Below the pieces are notes generated by a model. The model saw only the letters and a program-made list of their open reading frames with translations. It was not told the origin of the DNA and searched no databases. Shown piece by piece: positions 49,276 through 60,850 of a stretch of DNA of 64,000 nt (position 1 is the first letter of the stretch; each line of letters begins with the position of its first letter). The stretch covers positions 45,384,001-45,448,000 of the forward strand of contig CM060733.1 in assembly GCA_030704615.1 (NCBI GenBank), read 5' to 3'. The position numbers were made by a program, and so were the translations under genes. The stretch comes from Takakia lepidozioides. Lineage: Eukaryota; Streptophyta; Takakiopsida; Takakiales; Takakiaceae.

Positions 49276-51716
49276 CGAACCCATCCGCAACAACATCTGC
49301 AATTGCTCTTGGCGCAAGCAAGTCCTTCTTGGAAAGCCATATTTTGAGTGAAGGAGATTCTGTGGGGACTAAACTTGACGGTGTAGCATTGGACCTGGTC
49401 ATGGATCATTTCTCCACTTTAAGTTCACCTAACATTCGGCATCAGATCAATGCATTGAGAATGGGCTCTGGGATCAGAGGCTACATAGACAATATTTTGG
49501 AATTGAAACGAGTGAGCAAGTACGATTACATCCAGGACAATGTATTCCCAGGTCAAGGTGCCATCAAAGTTTTTCTTTTCAAAATGTCGACTGTTGGGGA
49601 GGGCAGTGGGGTTAGCCTCGTGAAGAGGATGCAGAAGACTGGGGACTTGCAGAACTGTTTTCTTATGTTTGATCATGTGAAACGAGTGAAGGATTGGACG
49701 ACAATGGCTTGTCATGTCTACGATCCAGTGTACCAACGAGTTATGACAATTGCAGTTTGTGACATGCAATCCGAGGATACGGAATCCTAGAAGCTCATGT
49801 GGAATTCCCTGATACGTGTCATGGGCTGCCATGGGCTGCCATCTCCAAATTTCGCAGGTTTCATGGCGGATAGTGCTCAAGCAAATTTCAATGCTGTTCG
49901 TATTGTCTTCGGATCGGGCGACCCACAAGTGCCTATGCCAGGAAGAGAGCGTACATGTCTATTCCATTGGACACAATCTCTGGAAAAACATACAAAGTCG
50001 GACATCAAACCAGAGATGCAGACTCAGCACCGTAAATTGTGCAAAGAGTACAAAGATGCTAGAACAATGAAGGAGGCGGACACTTTGTTCCAGACAATTC
50101 GTGCCTGGTGGTTCTCTTCTGGAGCTGCATCACTTGAGAGTATGAGAGCATTGGAAGATTGGCTGGCGTTTTGGCACTTCCGGTATAGACAGTGGGGAGC
50201 AGCCATGACAATGGGACGAGGCTTCTATTTCATGCTTTATTCATACATTTGCTTTCCATATTTTTGACTCATTGCTTTCTTTATGTTGTTTTCTGTGCAC
50301 TATTCTGAAGTGTGGTTATCCTCTTTGCAGAACATGTCCATTGAGGAAATGGCGGACATGTCATCTTGCAATTTGGCAGAAACTGCGCACAATGCATGGT
50401 TGCAGCAGTCTGGGAAACGAGGTCGGGATTTGTATGTGGCAACAACAGATGATTTGATACGTGCCTTGCAACAACAAACCCGATACCGTGATTTCTTACG
50501 AGGTGGGGTTGGTGGCAAGGGTCCGGACAAATGGGAATTGATGTTGCGTGCTGCAAACAGATCTGGGGATCCAATCAAGATAGCACGGGCGGTGAGCATG
50601 TATGCCCAGGGAACGCCACTTGTTTCTAGAGTTCCACATCTTGAAGGGGAGGAGAGATTCGGCTCCTGTAAGAGGAAATTGAACACTCCACCTGGTTCGG
50701 ATTCAGATTCCCACAGGGCAGACCGTGATAACTTCTCGAAGCCTCGTGTTCCCCTGCATGACAGCTCCATGTCCGGAACCTCCATTGTGGAGGAACCTCC
50801 AACACGACGGCAAGCTCCAGCATCAAACCGTGCCACTGAAATGGTGCAGGAGAGAAACAACCCCCTTGATGTGCTTGAGTCCGCATGCCCCGACCACGTT
50901 TGGCACATAGAACGCACAAGTGTCGGGTCTCGTGTGAAATGTACAGCGATCAGGGCAACTAATTTCGAGAAGTGCACTTCATCTATATCCAGAGGTGGTG
51001 CCCGAACTCCTGCTCCGACTTTCACGGGCTTGATGCGTCCATACGGTCAACCAGAAGCCAAGAACCACAAGTTCTGGTTCTGCGCAGATGATTGTGCCAG
51101 ATGTGTGCATGGAACTGTGCGTCCTTCCGTAGTGATGAAGCTATCTCCTCCAACCGTTTGGCCCGTGAAGGTGGGAACACATCTCAGCTTTCAGGAGATT
51201 GAAATGCTGGAGGAGGCAGGTTTTTCCCTTGCGAGACAACCCCAACTCCATGCATGTGCTACTACTTCTGCGTCCTCCCGGGTCCCCCCGGCAAATCCTG
51301 ACTTGTGGCCAACCAAACGAGATGGAAAGCTCGTTCGGCGTTTCCCTCCAACCGCTGAACACTTTGGCAAAGTGAAGTCCACAAGAATGCTCCAAGCTCG
51401 TGTCGGAAGCACCACGGAAGTACCCGATCCAGGATATGGTCGGGTATTCACAATCATCACTTCCACATCTGCTGTTCATGACAGGACCTACGACATCACG
51501 GTTTCCAATTTCCCCAATTGCACATGTCTTGATTTTGTGAATATGCTATCAACCAGTTTGGGCAAGAGAGGTAAATTCATACCCTGCAAACATTTGTATT
51601 TCATATTTTTGAGGAGGATGGTTTGCGATCCCAAACGTGACAACTTCATTCACCAGGCCACTATGAGTTTCAACGAGGTCGATACTCTTTTGCAGCGGGA
51701 TACAACACATGGGTAG
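49275..51716 (+). pseudogene. MULE-like transposase with SWIM-type zinc finger, lacking its N-terminus
   Basis: Begins abruptly at SATTSAIALGASKSFLESH. Catalytic region: MFDHVKRVKDWTTMACHVYD with the probable first Asp, FAGFMADSAQANFNAVR with the second, RTCLFHWTQSLEKH, and ALEDWLAFWHFRYRQWG as a candidate third acidic position. A TAG at 49788-49790 interrupts the frame; reading continues in frame at 49797. An intron of about 100 bp ends at AG 50330. Exon 2 (50331-51716) has a polar linker, CTAIRATNFEKC and FWFCADDCARC, and a C-terminal SWIM-like module NCTCLDFVNM plus FIPCKHLYF (CxC...CxH). Ends HG-stop at 51716. The missing N-terminus fits the type of protein at 24885-25967. Ends of the element were not located. 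Confidence 0.75.
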
Positions 51717-52119
51717 CATGAACTATGTAATGTGGTATGTGGATGACCATGATTTGAAATGTGTAATTCACATCAATTCGTCGGCTGTGCAATGATATGG
51801 CCTCCAACTATACAGAGTGAGGTCTGAGTGACAACTTTTAGGTAGTGCACATTTGTCATTGCACCGTTCGAAGTCTACATGTCTTACTGTCGCTATGCAC
51901 ACAATCATCTTTTGAAGATGATCATAACTCTCATTGTTATTTGAGGAGGGAGGAAGTCTTCTCGTGGCAGCCTTTATGGCGCACACTTTGTGAGGATATT
52001 TTGTCGTCTTCGTAATTGTAAAAGTGAAACAAGCATTTGTAATTGCACAATGTTGGATGCTGCAATTGTAGGCCTCAACGCTCGTCTTGATTCTATTTAG
52101 GCAAGATTCCCTGCATTAA
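51717..52119. other. 3' flank of the MULE-like transposase, no gene recognised
   Basis: No coding region is supported. It probably contains the 3' UTR of the transposase. Confidence 0.4.
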
Positions 52120-52316
52120 TTCCACGGTAATAGGACCATCCACGGTTATAGGCGGCGCATGTTAATGCTGACGTGGCAGTTGACGGACAGTGCCACGTCA
52201 TCATTTACCGCCACATCAGCATGCTGACATGACGCTCACGCCACGTCAGCGTGTGTGCAGGCTCACGCCACGTCAGCTGGCGTGAGCGTACGCTCACGCC
52301 ACGTCACTCCTGCGTC
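52120..52316. repeat. GC-rich border module C
   Basis: Two CCACGG-TATAGG motifs (52122 and about 52140), then TGCTGACGTGG and at least four CCACGTCA and several CGCTCACG/CGTGAGCG motifs, ending CACTCCTGCGTC. It abuts the gypsy-A RNase H region at 52317. Arrangement matches modules A and B. Confidence 0.65.
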
Positions 52317-53998
52317 AACTACATCTGTGCTGATTAACCCTCACTGGCATGTAGTATTCCATGTTCACTGTGATGCATCAGGAGAAGCGTTGGGAGCGGT
52401 GTTAGCCCAGAATGTTACAAGAAATATAGATTCACCTGTATGCTATGCTAGCAGGTTGATGAACAGTGCTGAAAGGAACTATAGCACAACAGAAGGAGAA
52501 GCATTGGCAATGATCTATGCAGTGAAGAAATTCAGGCATTACCTGTTGGGCAAGAAGTTTATGTTATATGTGGATCACCAGGCTCTGATATACCTGGTAA
52601 ACAAACCTCTGATAAGCGGAAGAATAGCAAGATGGTTGATAATCTTGCACGAGTTTGAGTTCGAGGTTGTTTACAAGCCTGGGAGACTGCATCTTGTGGC
52701 GGATCACTTGTCACGGTTATCAACAGGAGAACTAGCCACAGGAGTAGACGATCAATTACCTGATGCGAGTTTATTTGTAATGGACGTGCAAGGAAGTGCA
52801 GATGAATGGTTAGATTGGCAGTGGCCAATCACATACTACCTTGCTCATGGTCAGTGCTCACCAAGTTATGGAAAGGAGCAGAGAAAGAGAATTGCTATCA
52901 AGGCTCTACCTTAAACTATGGTAGGGAGCAGAATGTATAAGCTAGGACCAGATGGAGTGCTGAAACGATGCTTGTACCACCATGAAGTAAATAAAGTTTT
53001 GGAGGAAGTTCATAAAGGAGTGGCTGGAGGTCATTTTGGAGAAGAGACTACCAGTAGGAAGATACTACATGCAGGTTACTGGTGGCCTACTTTGTTCAAA
53101 GATGTACACAAGTATTGTCAGAGTTGTGATGAATGTCAGAGACTAGGACCTTTGTAAAGATCTGGGAAAATGTCTTTGCATCCTACAATGCCTACTAAAC
53201 CATTTCAGAAATGGGGACTAGACTTTGTTGGACCAATTAACCCACCAGCCAAGAATACACAGAACAGGTACATAATTACAACCACTGATTATACTACAAA
53301 GTGGGTGGAAGCTAAAGCTTTGAGGGACAACACAGCCAAGTCCACATCAAGGTTTCTGTATGAGAACATACTTACACGATTTGGCTGTCCCTTGGAATTT
53401 ATCAGTGATCAGGGAAGTCACTTCATAAATGAGACCATTGAATTGTTGACTGTAGAGTTCATGATTGTGCATAGGAAGAGTACAACATATTACCCACAGG
53501 GTAATGGGCAGGCAGAGGCTACCAACAAAATACTATGTACTATCTTGACTAAGATAGTCAATGCAAACAGAACGGATTGGGATACAAAGCTGCTGACAGC
53601 TTTGTGGTCATACAAGACTTCATATAAAGTCACCACTAAGTATACACCATTCCAATTAGTTTATGGTATGGAAGCTTTACTTCCAGTGGAATTCCTGTTA
53701 CCTACCATGAGAACGGAATGGGGAAAGAGAATGGAATTGCAAGATTCCATTAAGGTCAGGAAACATGAGTTATACCATGTGGAAGAAGTACGTGCTGATG
53801 CAGCTGATAATATGACAAGAATTCAGATGAAGAGAAAGGAACAGTTTGATGAAACTTTTAAGACGGGAGATTTGGTTCTATGGTTGCAGAAGAAAAGAAA
53901 GATTAAAGCTTCTAAGCTTAAATCACCATGGAAAGGACCTTATGTCATACAAAAGATGTATGATAACAACACCGCCATGTTACAAACCATTAACAAAG
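52317..53998 (+). pseudogene. gypsy-A RNase H and integrase fragment (copy 2, middle part)
   Basis: Starts mid-element at the point equal to about 45231 of copy 1. RNase H: HVHCDASGEALGAVLAQN, NYSTTEGEALAMIYAVKKF, VADHLSRL. Stops: TAA about 52912-52914 and TAA about 53155-53157. Integrase: HHCC module with HKGVAGGHFG and YCQSCDECQRLG, core WGLDFVGPINP, FISDQGSHF and YYPQGNGQAEATNK (D, D, E), then SKLKSPWKGPYVIQKMY. Ends at TTAACAAAG (53990-53998), equal to the start of the ORF3 piece at 31890. Confidence 0.85.
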
Positions 53999-54035
53999 CA
54001 ACGACGCAATGGCGTGAGCGTTGCACGTGAGCGCG
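53999..54035 (+). repeat. GC-rich border module D (left end of a MULE-like insertion)
   Basis: Only 37 bp separate the plus-strand fragment from the minus-strand fragment. It starts CAACGACGCAATGGCGTGAG and contains CACGTGAGCGCG. Its start is similar to the reverse complement of module A's end. Confidence 0.6.
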
Positions 54036-56079
54036 CTGACAGTATAAGTTCCTCAAAAGCCTGTTGACATTCAGCTGTCCATGCAAACACTGCATCTTTC
54101 TTCAGAAGCTTGCTCAATGGTGCTGCTATTTGTGCATACCTTTTGACAAATTTTCTGTAATAACTGGTTTGCCCAAGGAATCTCCTTAGACTCTTAACAT
54201 TCACTGGTGGTGGTGAGGCTTTAATGGCCTCTGTCTTCCTGGGATCCACAAGAAGTCCCCTCTTACACACAATGTGTCCCAGAAGCACCCCTGAGTTCAC
54301 ACAAAAAGTACACTTCTCTGGATTCAGGCCCAGACCTCTCATCCTGCATCTGGCCAGACATAACTCTAATTTATGCAAGTGCTCATTCTTAGAGCTGTAC
54401 ACACTGAAATCATCCAAGAACATCTGCATGAAATCATCCAGATACTCATGAAAAGATTCACTTATCACTCTCTGAAAGGTCGCTGGTGCATTACAAAGTC
54501 CAAAGGGCATGACTTTGTATGCATAAGCACCCCAGTCTGTGATGAAAGCTGTTTTTCCTTGGTCTTCTTCTGCCACTTGCACTTGATTATAACCACTGAA
54601 GCCATCCATGAATGAGTACATCTCATGGCCTGCCACAGTGTCTAATACTGCTTCTGTGAATGGCAAAGGGAAAGGATCTTTCTTCGTACAAGCATTCAGC
54701 TTCTTGTAGTTCACACAAACTCTTAGTTTACCATTCTTCTTGGGAACTATCACAATGGGTGACAACCAAGTTGTATACTCTATTGGGTATATAAACTTAG
54801 CCTCAGCCAACTTCTTGATCTCTTCTCCAACCTTCTGTGCATAGTTGGGATTCATTCTGTACCTTGCCTGCTTGATTGGTACTGACCCCGGTTCCAGTTC
54901 AATCTTATGCTGACAAATTTCAGGTGGTATCCCTTTTAAATCCTCATAGTTCCAAGCAAATACATCTCTGTATTTGATGAACAAACTCTTAGCTTCTTCA
55001 AAGAATTCTGGCTCCAAATCAGCTCCTACCTTCACCATCCTCGGTTCCTCTTCAGTTCCCACATTCACTTCCCTCACTTGCTCATCAGCTGTGATTGTCG
55101 AACCAGTCACCACTTCATCCTGTAAACTCACAGTAGCTGGTTCCTCTAGGATTTCCATTTCTCCTTCTTTTTCTTCATAGAAATGTGATGGGTAACTGCT
55201 GGTTTCCTCTTCAGTTGGTGTTGCTAACACTACACCACAGCAGATACCTCTTAAACAACTTAGGCCTTCCAGCCGCATCTCTGCAACCTGCTCCCACTCT
55301 GGGTGTGCAGCAAATAGGGTAGCTTCCTGCTCCTCATCCAGTCCTCCTCTCCAGTCATACTCTCTGACTCCTCGAGGTCTTCTCGTAACAGGTAATCTAC
55401 CAGATTTCGTTGTGGTAATTTGTATCTCGTGTATCCCATTATGCACGGTTAGTAACTGAGAATTCCAGTCATGGAATACCCTGGCCTGTTTCAGCCACGG
55501 ACGTCCCAATAACAAGGAGTAAGCCTCCATGACTTCATCCATCTTCAACACAGTTACTGTGATCATAAAGATCATCTTTTGTATCTGTATCTTAACTCCT
55601 CTTATTAATCCCAATGGCTGTACACTTCTTTGATCTGCCATTGTTACTGTAAATGGGGCTGGTTTCATGTTACTTAGACCAAGCTTCTTTCTTAATTGGT
55701 CTGTCATGATATTTACTCCAGAACCTCCATCTATCAGTACATCAGTTAGTTCTGTGCTTCCAATTCTCAATTGGATTACTGGCATAGAATCATCAAAGTC
55801 CATGACTGTTTCTCGCCCTTCCGGCTTCACATTATAACTGGTCACCTTATTGTTCAGGTCTACGTTTCCTGTCTCCTGGGCAATTTGATTGATTGCTTGA
55901 TACAGCCTGTGCCTACAATAAGGTGCCACAGTCAATAGCTGTCCAATGGTAATCTCTGCTTTGGTCTGGCATATTACTTCAGCCAAAGTCTTTTCATTAC
56001 TTTGCATGTCTGCATCTTCTTTTTTCCTTTCATCCTCACTCACTTCTTCTTCTCCATCAGAATCAGAGGAATCTGCCAC
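54036..56079 (-). pseudogene. gypsy-A protease and reverse transcriptase (copy 2, 5' half)
   Basis: An unbroken 2-kb minus-strand frame opens in the acidic linker (SDSDGEEEVSEDERKKEDAD) and holds the protease (DVLIDGGSGVNIM), the RT fingers (SPIVIVPKKNGKLRVCVN), MDGFSGYNQVQV, AYAYKVMPFGLCNAPATF, catalytic MFLDDFSVYSS and the connection domain RRFLGQTSYYRKFVKRYAQ. It is the best-preserved RT in the window. It stops at the rearrangement point 54036; the last codons of the open frame run through module D and are not native. A frameshift near 56060 separates it from gag. Confidence 0.85.
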
Positions 56080-58880
56080 AGAATATCAGTACTCTTCTGC
56101 ATTTCCCTTATGGTATCTGCCACTTCCTTGTGTAGTTCCTTCTCATCTCTCCAAGCCTCCTCATCTTCAGGCATATCATTGTCACCTTCATTATCATCCT
56201 CTTCCTCTACTACTGGAGGTATTAGTTTGGCTTTACTTCTTGTTACTATCATCGTACTTACTTCTGGTACAACACATGGCCTAACCATGTGTGCTGCCAC
56301 CACTGGGCCCTCATTCACAGGAGCTCTCATCTCATTCTGGTGTCTAATCCAGAATGAACAGGCTGCCTTGCGATGTCCTGGCTGATTACAATAGTAACAT
56401 AGTTCTTCACCATTGGGTCCTCGCCCTTGGTCTGCTCTTGGATTATTTTTGTAATCCTGATTCTCGGGCTGGTAATTCCCCCTTGGATTACCCTGATAGT
56501 TGCCTCTGGAATTTCCTTGGTAATTCCCTCTTGAATTACCTCTCCCTTCCATGCCATTGTTATAACCACCAGACCTACCATAGTGGTCCTGATCATTGTT
56601 TCTTCTTGGTTGGGGCTGCATCTGATGCACCCTTACTTGCCTAGGTTCTCTTGCAACTGTCCTTCTGTTGTAGTAACAATTCTCAATAGAATGGTTATCT
56701 ATTTTACAGATAGTACAATGTTTCTCCTTCATGTGGCATTCTGTGGTGGTATGGCCTTCATTCTGGCACTTTGCACACCAAACACCCTTCCTCCAATGTG
56801 GTGCAGCCTCTGTGACATACTTCTTCAAGATTTCTTCTAATCTTTTCTCATAGTTATCCCTCTTCAACTTCTCCTTTCTCTTACTCTTCCTTTTCAGTTC
56901 TTGCTCTTCTTCTTCATCTGACTCATCCTCAGAGTTTTCATCATCATTTTTCTCTCTCCTGAGCATTCCCAATTGCTCAATTCTGTTTGCAGTTTCAAAT
57001 GCCTCCTCCACTGTATTATGGGGTAACATATCCACTTTCTTTTGCAACTCTGGTCTTAGTCCACTCACAAACCAAGTCTTCTGTAAACCTGGTGCTGGTA
57101 CTGCAGCCAGCTTTTTCATCATCAATTCCATCTTTTCCATATACTCCTCAACAGTTTCATGCTTCTTTTGCTTTAACTGTTGTAAACTTCCATACACTTC
57201 ATCCTCAGTTTTACTTGTCCTGAACTTATTTCGGAATGCTGTATTCAAGCCATTCCAGGTTAGGAAATGATTATCAGTGAATCTTGCATACTATTCACTT
57301 GCTTTCTTGATAAGTGAACAAGGAAACAATCTCATCTTGGCATCATCGCCATTCTCATTGTTCACTATACACATGTGCTCAAATTGGCTAATGTGTACAT
57401 CGGGATCCCCTTTTCCTGAATATATTGGAAAATGTGGTTTTGCCCGTGTTGGTTGTAACGCCATCTGTGGCCCTACCTTCTGCCCACTCACAGGTGCTGG
57501 CACCCTTACTGGTGCTGGTCCTTCTGGACCTGTTGTTGTTGTGGTGGATCTTCCACCAAGTGGTGGCCCTTGAGCACTCCCTACTTCTGGCCCCACGATA
57601 TTCACAGTATTCCCAGCTTCAGTTGCACTACTTCCCACACTCCCTGTCCCCCCAGAGCCAGATCTAGGCTGCCCGCCTGATCCCCCTGAGCCGACACCTT
57701 CGTTGGCCTGTGATCCAAGTGCTCCACTTGATCCAGGTCCAACAGGTTGGGATGTCCTGGTTGTAGTCTCAACCTCAACTGTTGGGTCTACTTCTTCATA
57801 TTCTTCCTCTTCCAATTTCTCCTCTCTGTTTTCATCCTCCAAGTTCTGCCCTTGGGTTTCTTCTTCACTCATATAACTCAACTGCAATGGTGTTGGAGAG
57901 TCTGAACTCTCCGTTGGCTCTGCCACATCCTCTCCTCCTTCTTCACCTTCCGCTTCAGAAACTGGAGTTCCTGCTTTTGGTGTTCCATGCCAACTCTTAT
58001 CAAAGATTTTTGTCAAATCTTTTATCCAGGGATATACCTCAGATCTTTCACCTCGTGATTGATCTTCTTCCCGTACCCATTCCCTTAATCTTTCTTGCAA
58101 AGAAACAGAAGGAGTGGCATCCAACTCTAGTTCTTTCGGTATGGGTGATGTATTCTCTGATCTTAATGGTGTGAGAGGTCCAGATGATTCCCCTATGTCT
58201 ATTCCTCTCTCCCAAAGATATGGATAATTAGCTTTCAGATAGCTTTCTCTTTTTGCTGAATATCTCTGGTGTCTTGCTTCTCTTTCATCACTCATGTCCC
58301 ATGTCTTTCATTTCTTTTTAATGTGGCAATAACCAAAACTCTCTTTTGTAATATCTCTCGTATATGCCTGGGTTTCTTTCAAGCTTCAATGCACCCTTGG
58401 CTATACTTGAAGTCTCCGTTACCATATAACCATATGGCAAACAAGTCTGGAAAGCTGTTCTTGGTGTGAGTTTGATCCACAGAATATCCTTTGGAATCCA
58501 ATTCTTTACCAGTACAAGCTCTTCATGCATATGAGTATAAACATTCACCTTCATTTCCTCCCAGCCTTCAAACTCTACTCGCTTAATGGATAACAATGCT
58601 ATCACATAAACCAGTGTGGGTAACCAACGTGCTCTTCCTCTACAGGCCACCTGATAAATCTTTATCACTCCTTTCTCCAGACCCCACTCCGGGTCAGCAT
58701 CATGCACTCTCTTAAGAATGTTTTCTTTACAACCATCTGGCAATTCCAAGAACCTTTGAAAGAATCGTTTGGATAATCTTTCCTTCTCAGTTTCACAAAG
58801 AATTTGATTCCATCAAATTCTTTAATTCTCCAACCACCATGATCCCACCAGATGCCTGTCACATCTGGTTGTTCATGACC
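56040..58880 (-). pseudogene. gypsy-A Gag region (copy 2, 5' half)
   Basis: Frames 56040-57248 and 57291-58295 are split only by a stop near 57290 (after KKASE), so Gag was one protein of over 700 residues. Order: N-terminal domain at 58318-58749 (VNVYTHMHEELVLVKNWIPK) in its own frame, helical start MSDEREARHQRYSAKRESY, acidic and Gly-rich linker, Gag core (FPIYSGKGDPDVHISQFEHM; LQQLKQKKHETVEEYMEK), coiled Lys/Glu stretch, and three CCHC knuckles CAKCQNEGHTTTEC, CTICKIDNHSIENC and CYYCNQPGHRKAAC. The NSRGNYQGNSRGNYQGNPRG stretch between knuckles is a short peptide repeat. Confidence 0.82.
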
Positions 58881-58904
58881 CAGTTCCCCAGTATGGTCGC
58901 CAAA

Positions 58905-59888
58905 TGTCGCGCGGTTTTTACTCACCCATCCCTTCGTTATCCGAGGCGGAAACTCCAAGATAGAAGAGTTGGAAATCTCTAAGTACTCAGCCCGCTCAGA
59001 ACAATCAGTCATGACCTACAGCTAGTGTATCATGGGGGTGTTTCCTATTTGTTTTCCTTCCCGCATTCATGTTAGCTAGTTACCTTACTGTTGGTAATTA
59101 AGTATCAGTTTGTTTCATCAATCTTTCGGATTCCATCAACTCATCCATTCATTCCACAGCTTCACTCAGATCTCTCTACACAGTGTGAGTATGAAGTGTG
59201 TATCAAATTAATATCTATCAAGTATCAGGCTGAAGCCATGGAGTCTCTAATCTGCTCTATATTACAATTATACTGCCTGCATTCATTAAGCATCAACAGA
59301 TCCTCCTCCTACTCCGTGCTCTCCCTCTTTCTCCTCAGTGATACGCTCTCTCCTCCTTTCCTCCCGGTGATGTCCGAAGTTCCTCCCCCCCCCCAGTGTT
59401 CCAAGAATCGATCATTTTCCAATCCTTGCTCCTCGCTTTATCTTCTTACCCGTTGTTCTAACCGTTTCCCTCACTAACCGTCGTCCGTGAACTAACATGT
59501 TCCATTCGCAGGTGTTGTTCCCCACAGTCGTTCCCTGTCTTGCTATCCGTTCCCTATGGTCGTGACAGCTGTGTCAAACTGTGACTGGCTGTGTGAAACT
59601 GTGACGGGCTGTGACTGGCTGTGTTGGGCTGTGTCGGGCTGTGTCGGCTGTGACGACTGTGTCGGACTGTGACGACTGTGTCGGACTGTGACGACTGTGT
59701 TGGCTGTGTTGGACTATGACGGGTTGTGTTGGCTGTGACGGCTGTGTTGGCTGTGACGGACTGTGTAACCCCCTTCTAAAGTGCGTTGCTGTCACCCCTA
59801 AGACTCCTGTTGGTCTCAGTCTGTACAAAAATTAAGGGTACCCCACAGATCCCGTATAAGTGTCTAAGTCCCAGACAGTCCTCTAACA
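58905..59888 (-). repeat. gypsy-A 5' LTR of the minus-strand copy
   Basis: 984 bp. On the minus strand it begins TGTTAGAGGACTGTCTGGG at 59888 and ends CGACA at 58905, followed by the TGGCGACCATACTGGGG primer site. The longest CACAGCC array of the window is at about 59570-59765 (seen as GGCTGTGTTGG, GACTGTGACG on plus). Confidence 0.85.
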
Positions 59889-59924
59889 GAAGGCAAGAAG
59901 AAATACGAACCGAAAACACAACCA

Positions 59925-60195
59925 TGATTCACTAGCTGCAGGTCATGACTGATTGTTCTGAGCGGGCTGAGTGCTTAGAGATATCCAACTCTTCTATCTT
60001 GGAGTTTCCACCTCGGATAGCATAGGGATGGGTGAGTAAAAGCCGCGCGACATTTGGCGACCATACTGGGGAACTGGGTCATGAACAACCAGATGTGAGA
60101 GGCATCTGGTGGGATCATGGTGGTTGGAGAATTAAAGAATTTGATGTGAATCAAATTCCTTGTGGAACTGAGAAAGAAAGATTGTCTAAACAATT
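59925..60195 (+). repeat. gypsy-A fragment: LTR end, primer site, start of Gag
   Basis: Matches about 40249-40510 of copy 1 (AGGTCATGACTGATTGTTCTG, the primer site, GIWWDHGGWRIKEFDVNQI) and stops after AAACAATTCTTT. Confidence 0.8.
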
Positions 60196-60850
60196 CTTTC
60201 TCTACACAGTGTGATTCTCTCGAATAAGCATCAGATTAAGATTTATCATATGTCAGGCCCAAAGCCATGGTGTCCCTAGCCTGCTCTACAGTACATCACT
60301 ACAGCTTGCATAAATCCCACATCCTCTTGTCATATCTCCTCCTCTGTGTAATCATCATCCCTGTGCTCCAAGATCGTGCCATCTGTCTAACCTCCTCCCG
60401 TGATGTCTAAGAAGTGATCCCTCTTAAAAATCCCCGCTCTTGGCTTTATCTACCTACAAGTTGCTCTAACCGCCTGGCTCACTAACCGTCACCCCTGAAG
60501 TAACATATTCCCTCCGTAGATGTCGTTCCCTCATAGTCGTTCCCTGTCATGAGAACTGTTCCCCATGTACTGTGACAGCTATGTCAAGCTGTGCCGCCTG
60601 TGACAAGATGTGACGGGCTGTGTATAGCTGTGTTGGACTGTGACTGGCTGTGACGAGCTGTGTGAAGCTGTGACTGGCTGTGTCAGACTGTGACGGGCTG
60701 TGTCTGACTGTGTAACCCCCTTAAAGCCTGCGCCTGCCACCCCTAAGGCTCCTGTTGGTCTCAGTTCGTGTAAAAATTAAGGGTACCCCACAGAACCGTA
60801 AAAAAATGTCTAAGTCCCAAGCAGCCCCAAGCAGCCCTCGAACACCTATA
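60196..60850 (-). repeat. gypsy-A LTR fragment, inverted and diverged
   Basis: Starts at CTCTACACAGTGTGA as in the LTR interior and runs through a GGCTGTG array (60570-60715) to a diverged end near AGCAGCCCTCGAACA. It joins head-to-tail with the plus fragment before it, making a small inverted pair. Confidence 0.75.

Noticed and set aside
52120-52316. TGACGTGG/CCACGTCA cluster as a bZIP-regulated promoter
   Set aside because: The motif fits plant bZIP sites, but the adjacent sequence is the middle of a broken pol gene and the same cluster borders other breakpoints, so element-terminal repeats fit better. Promoter activity is not excluded.
54224-57667. Many Ser/Leu-rich plus-strand ORFs
   Set aside because: They are antisense shadows of the minus-strand gypsy-A gag-pol.
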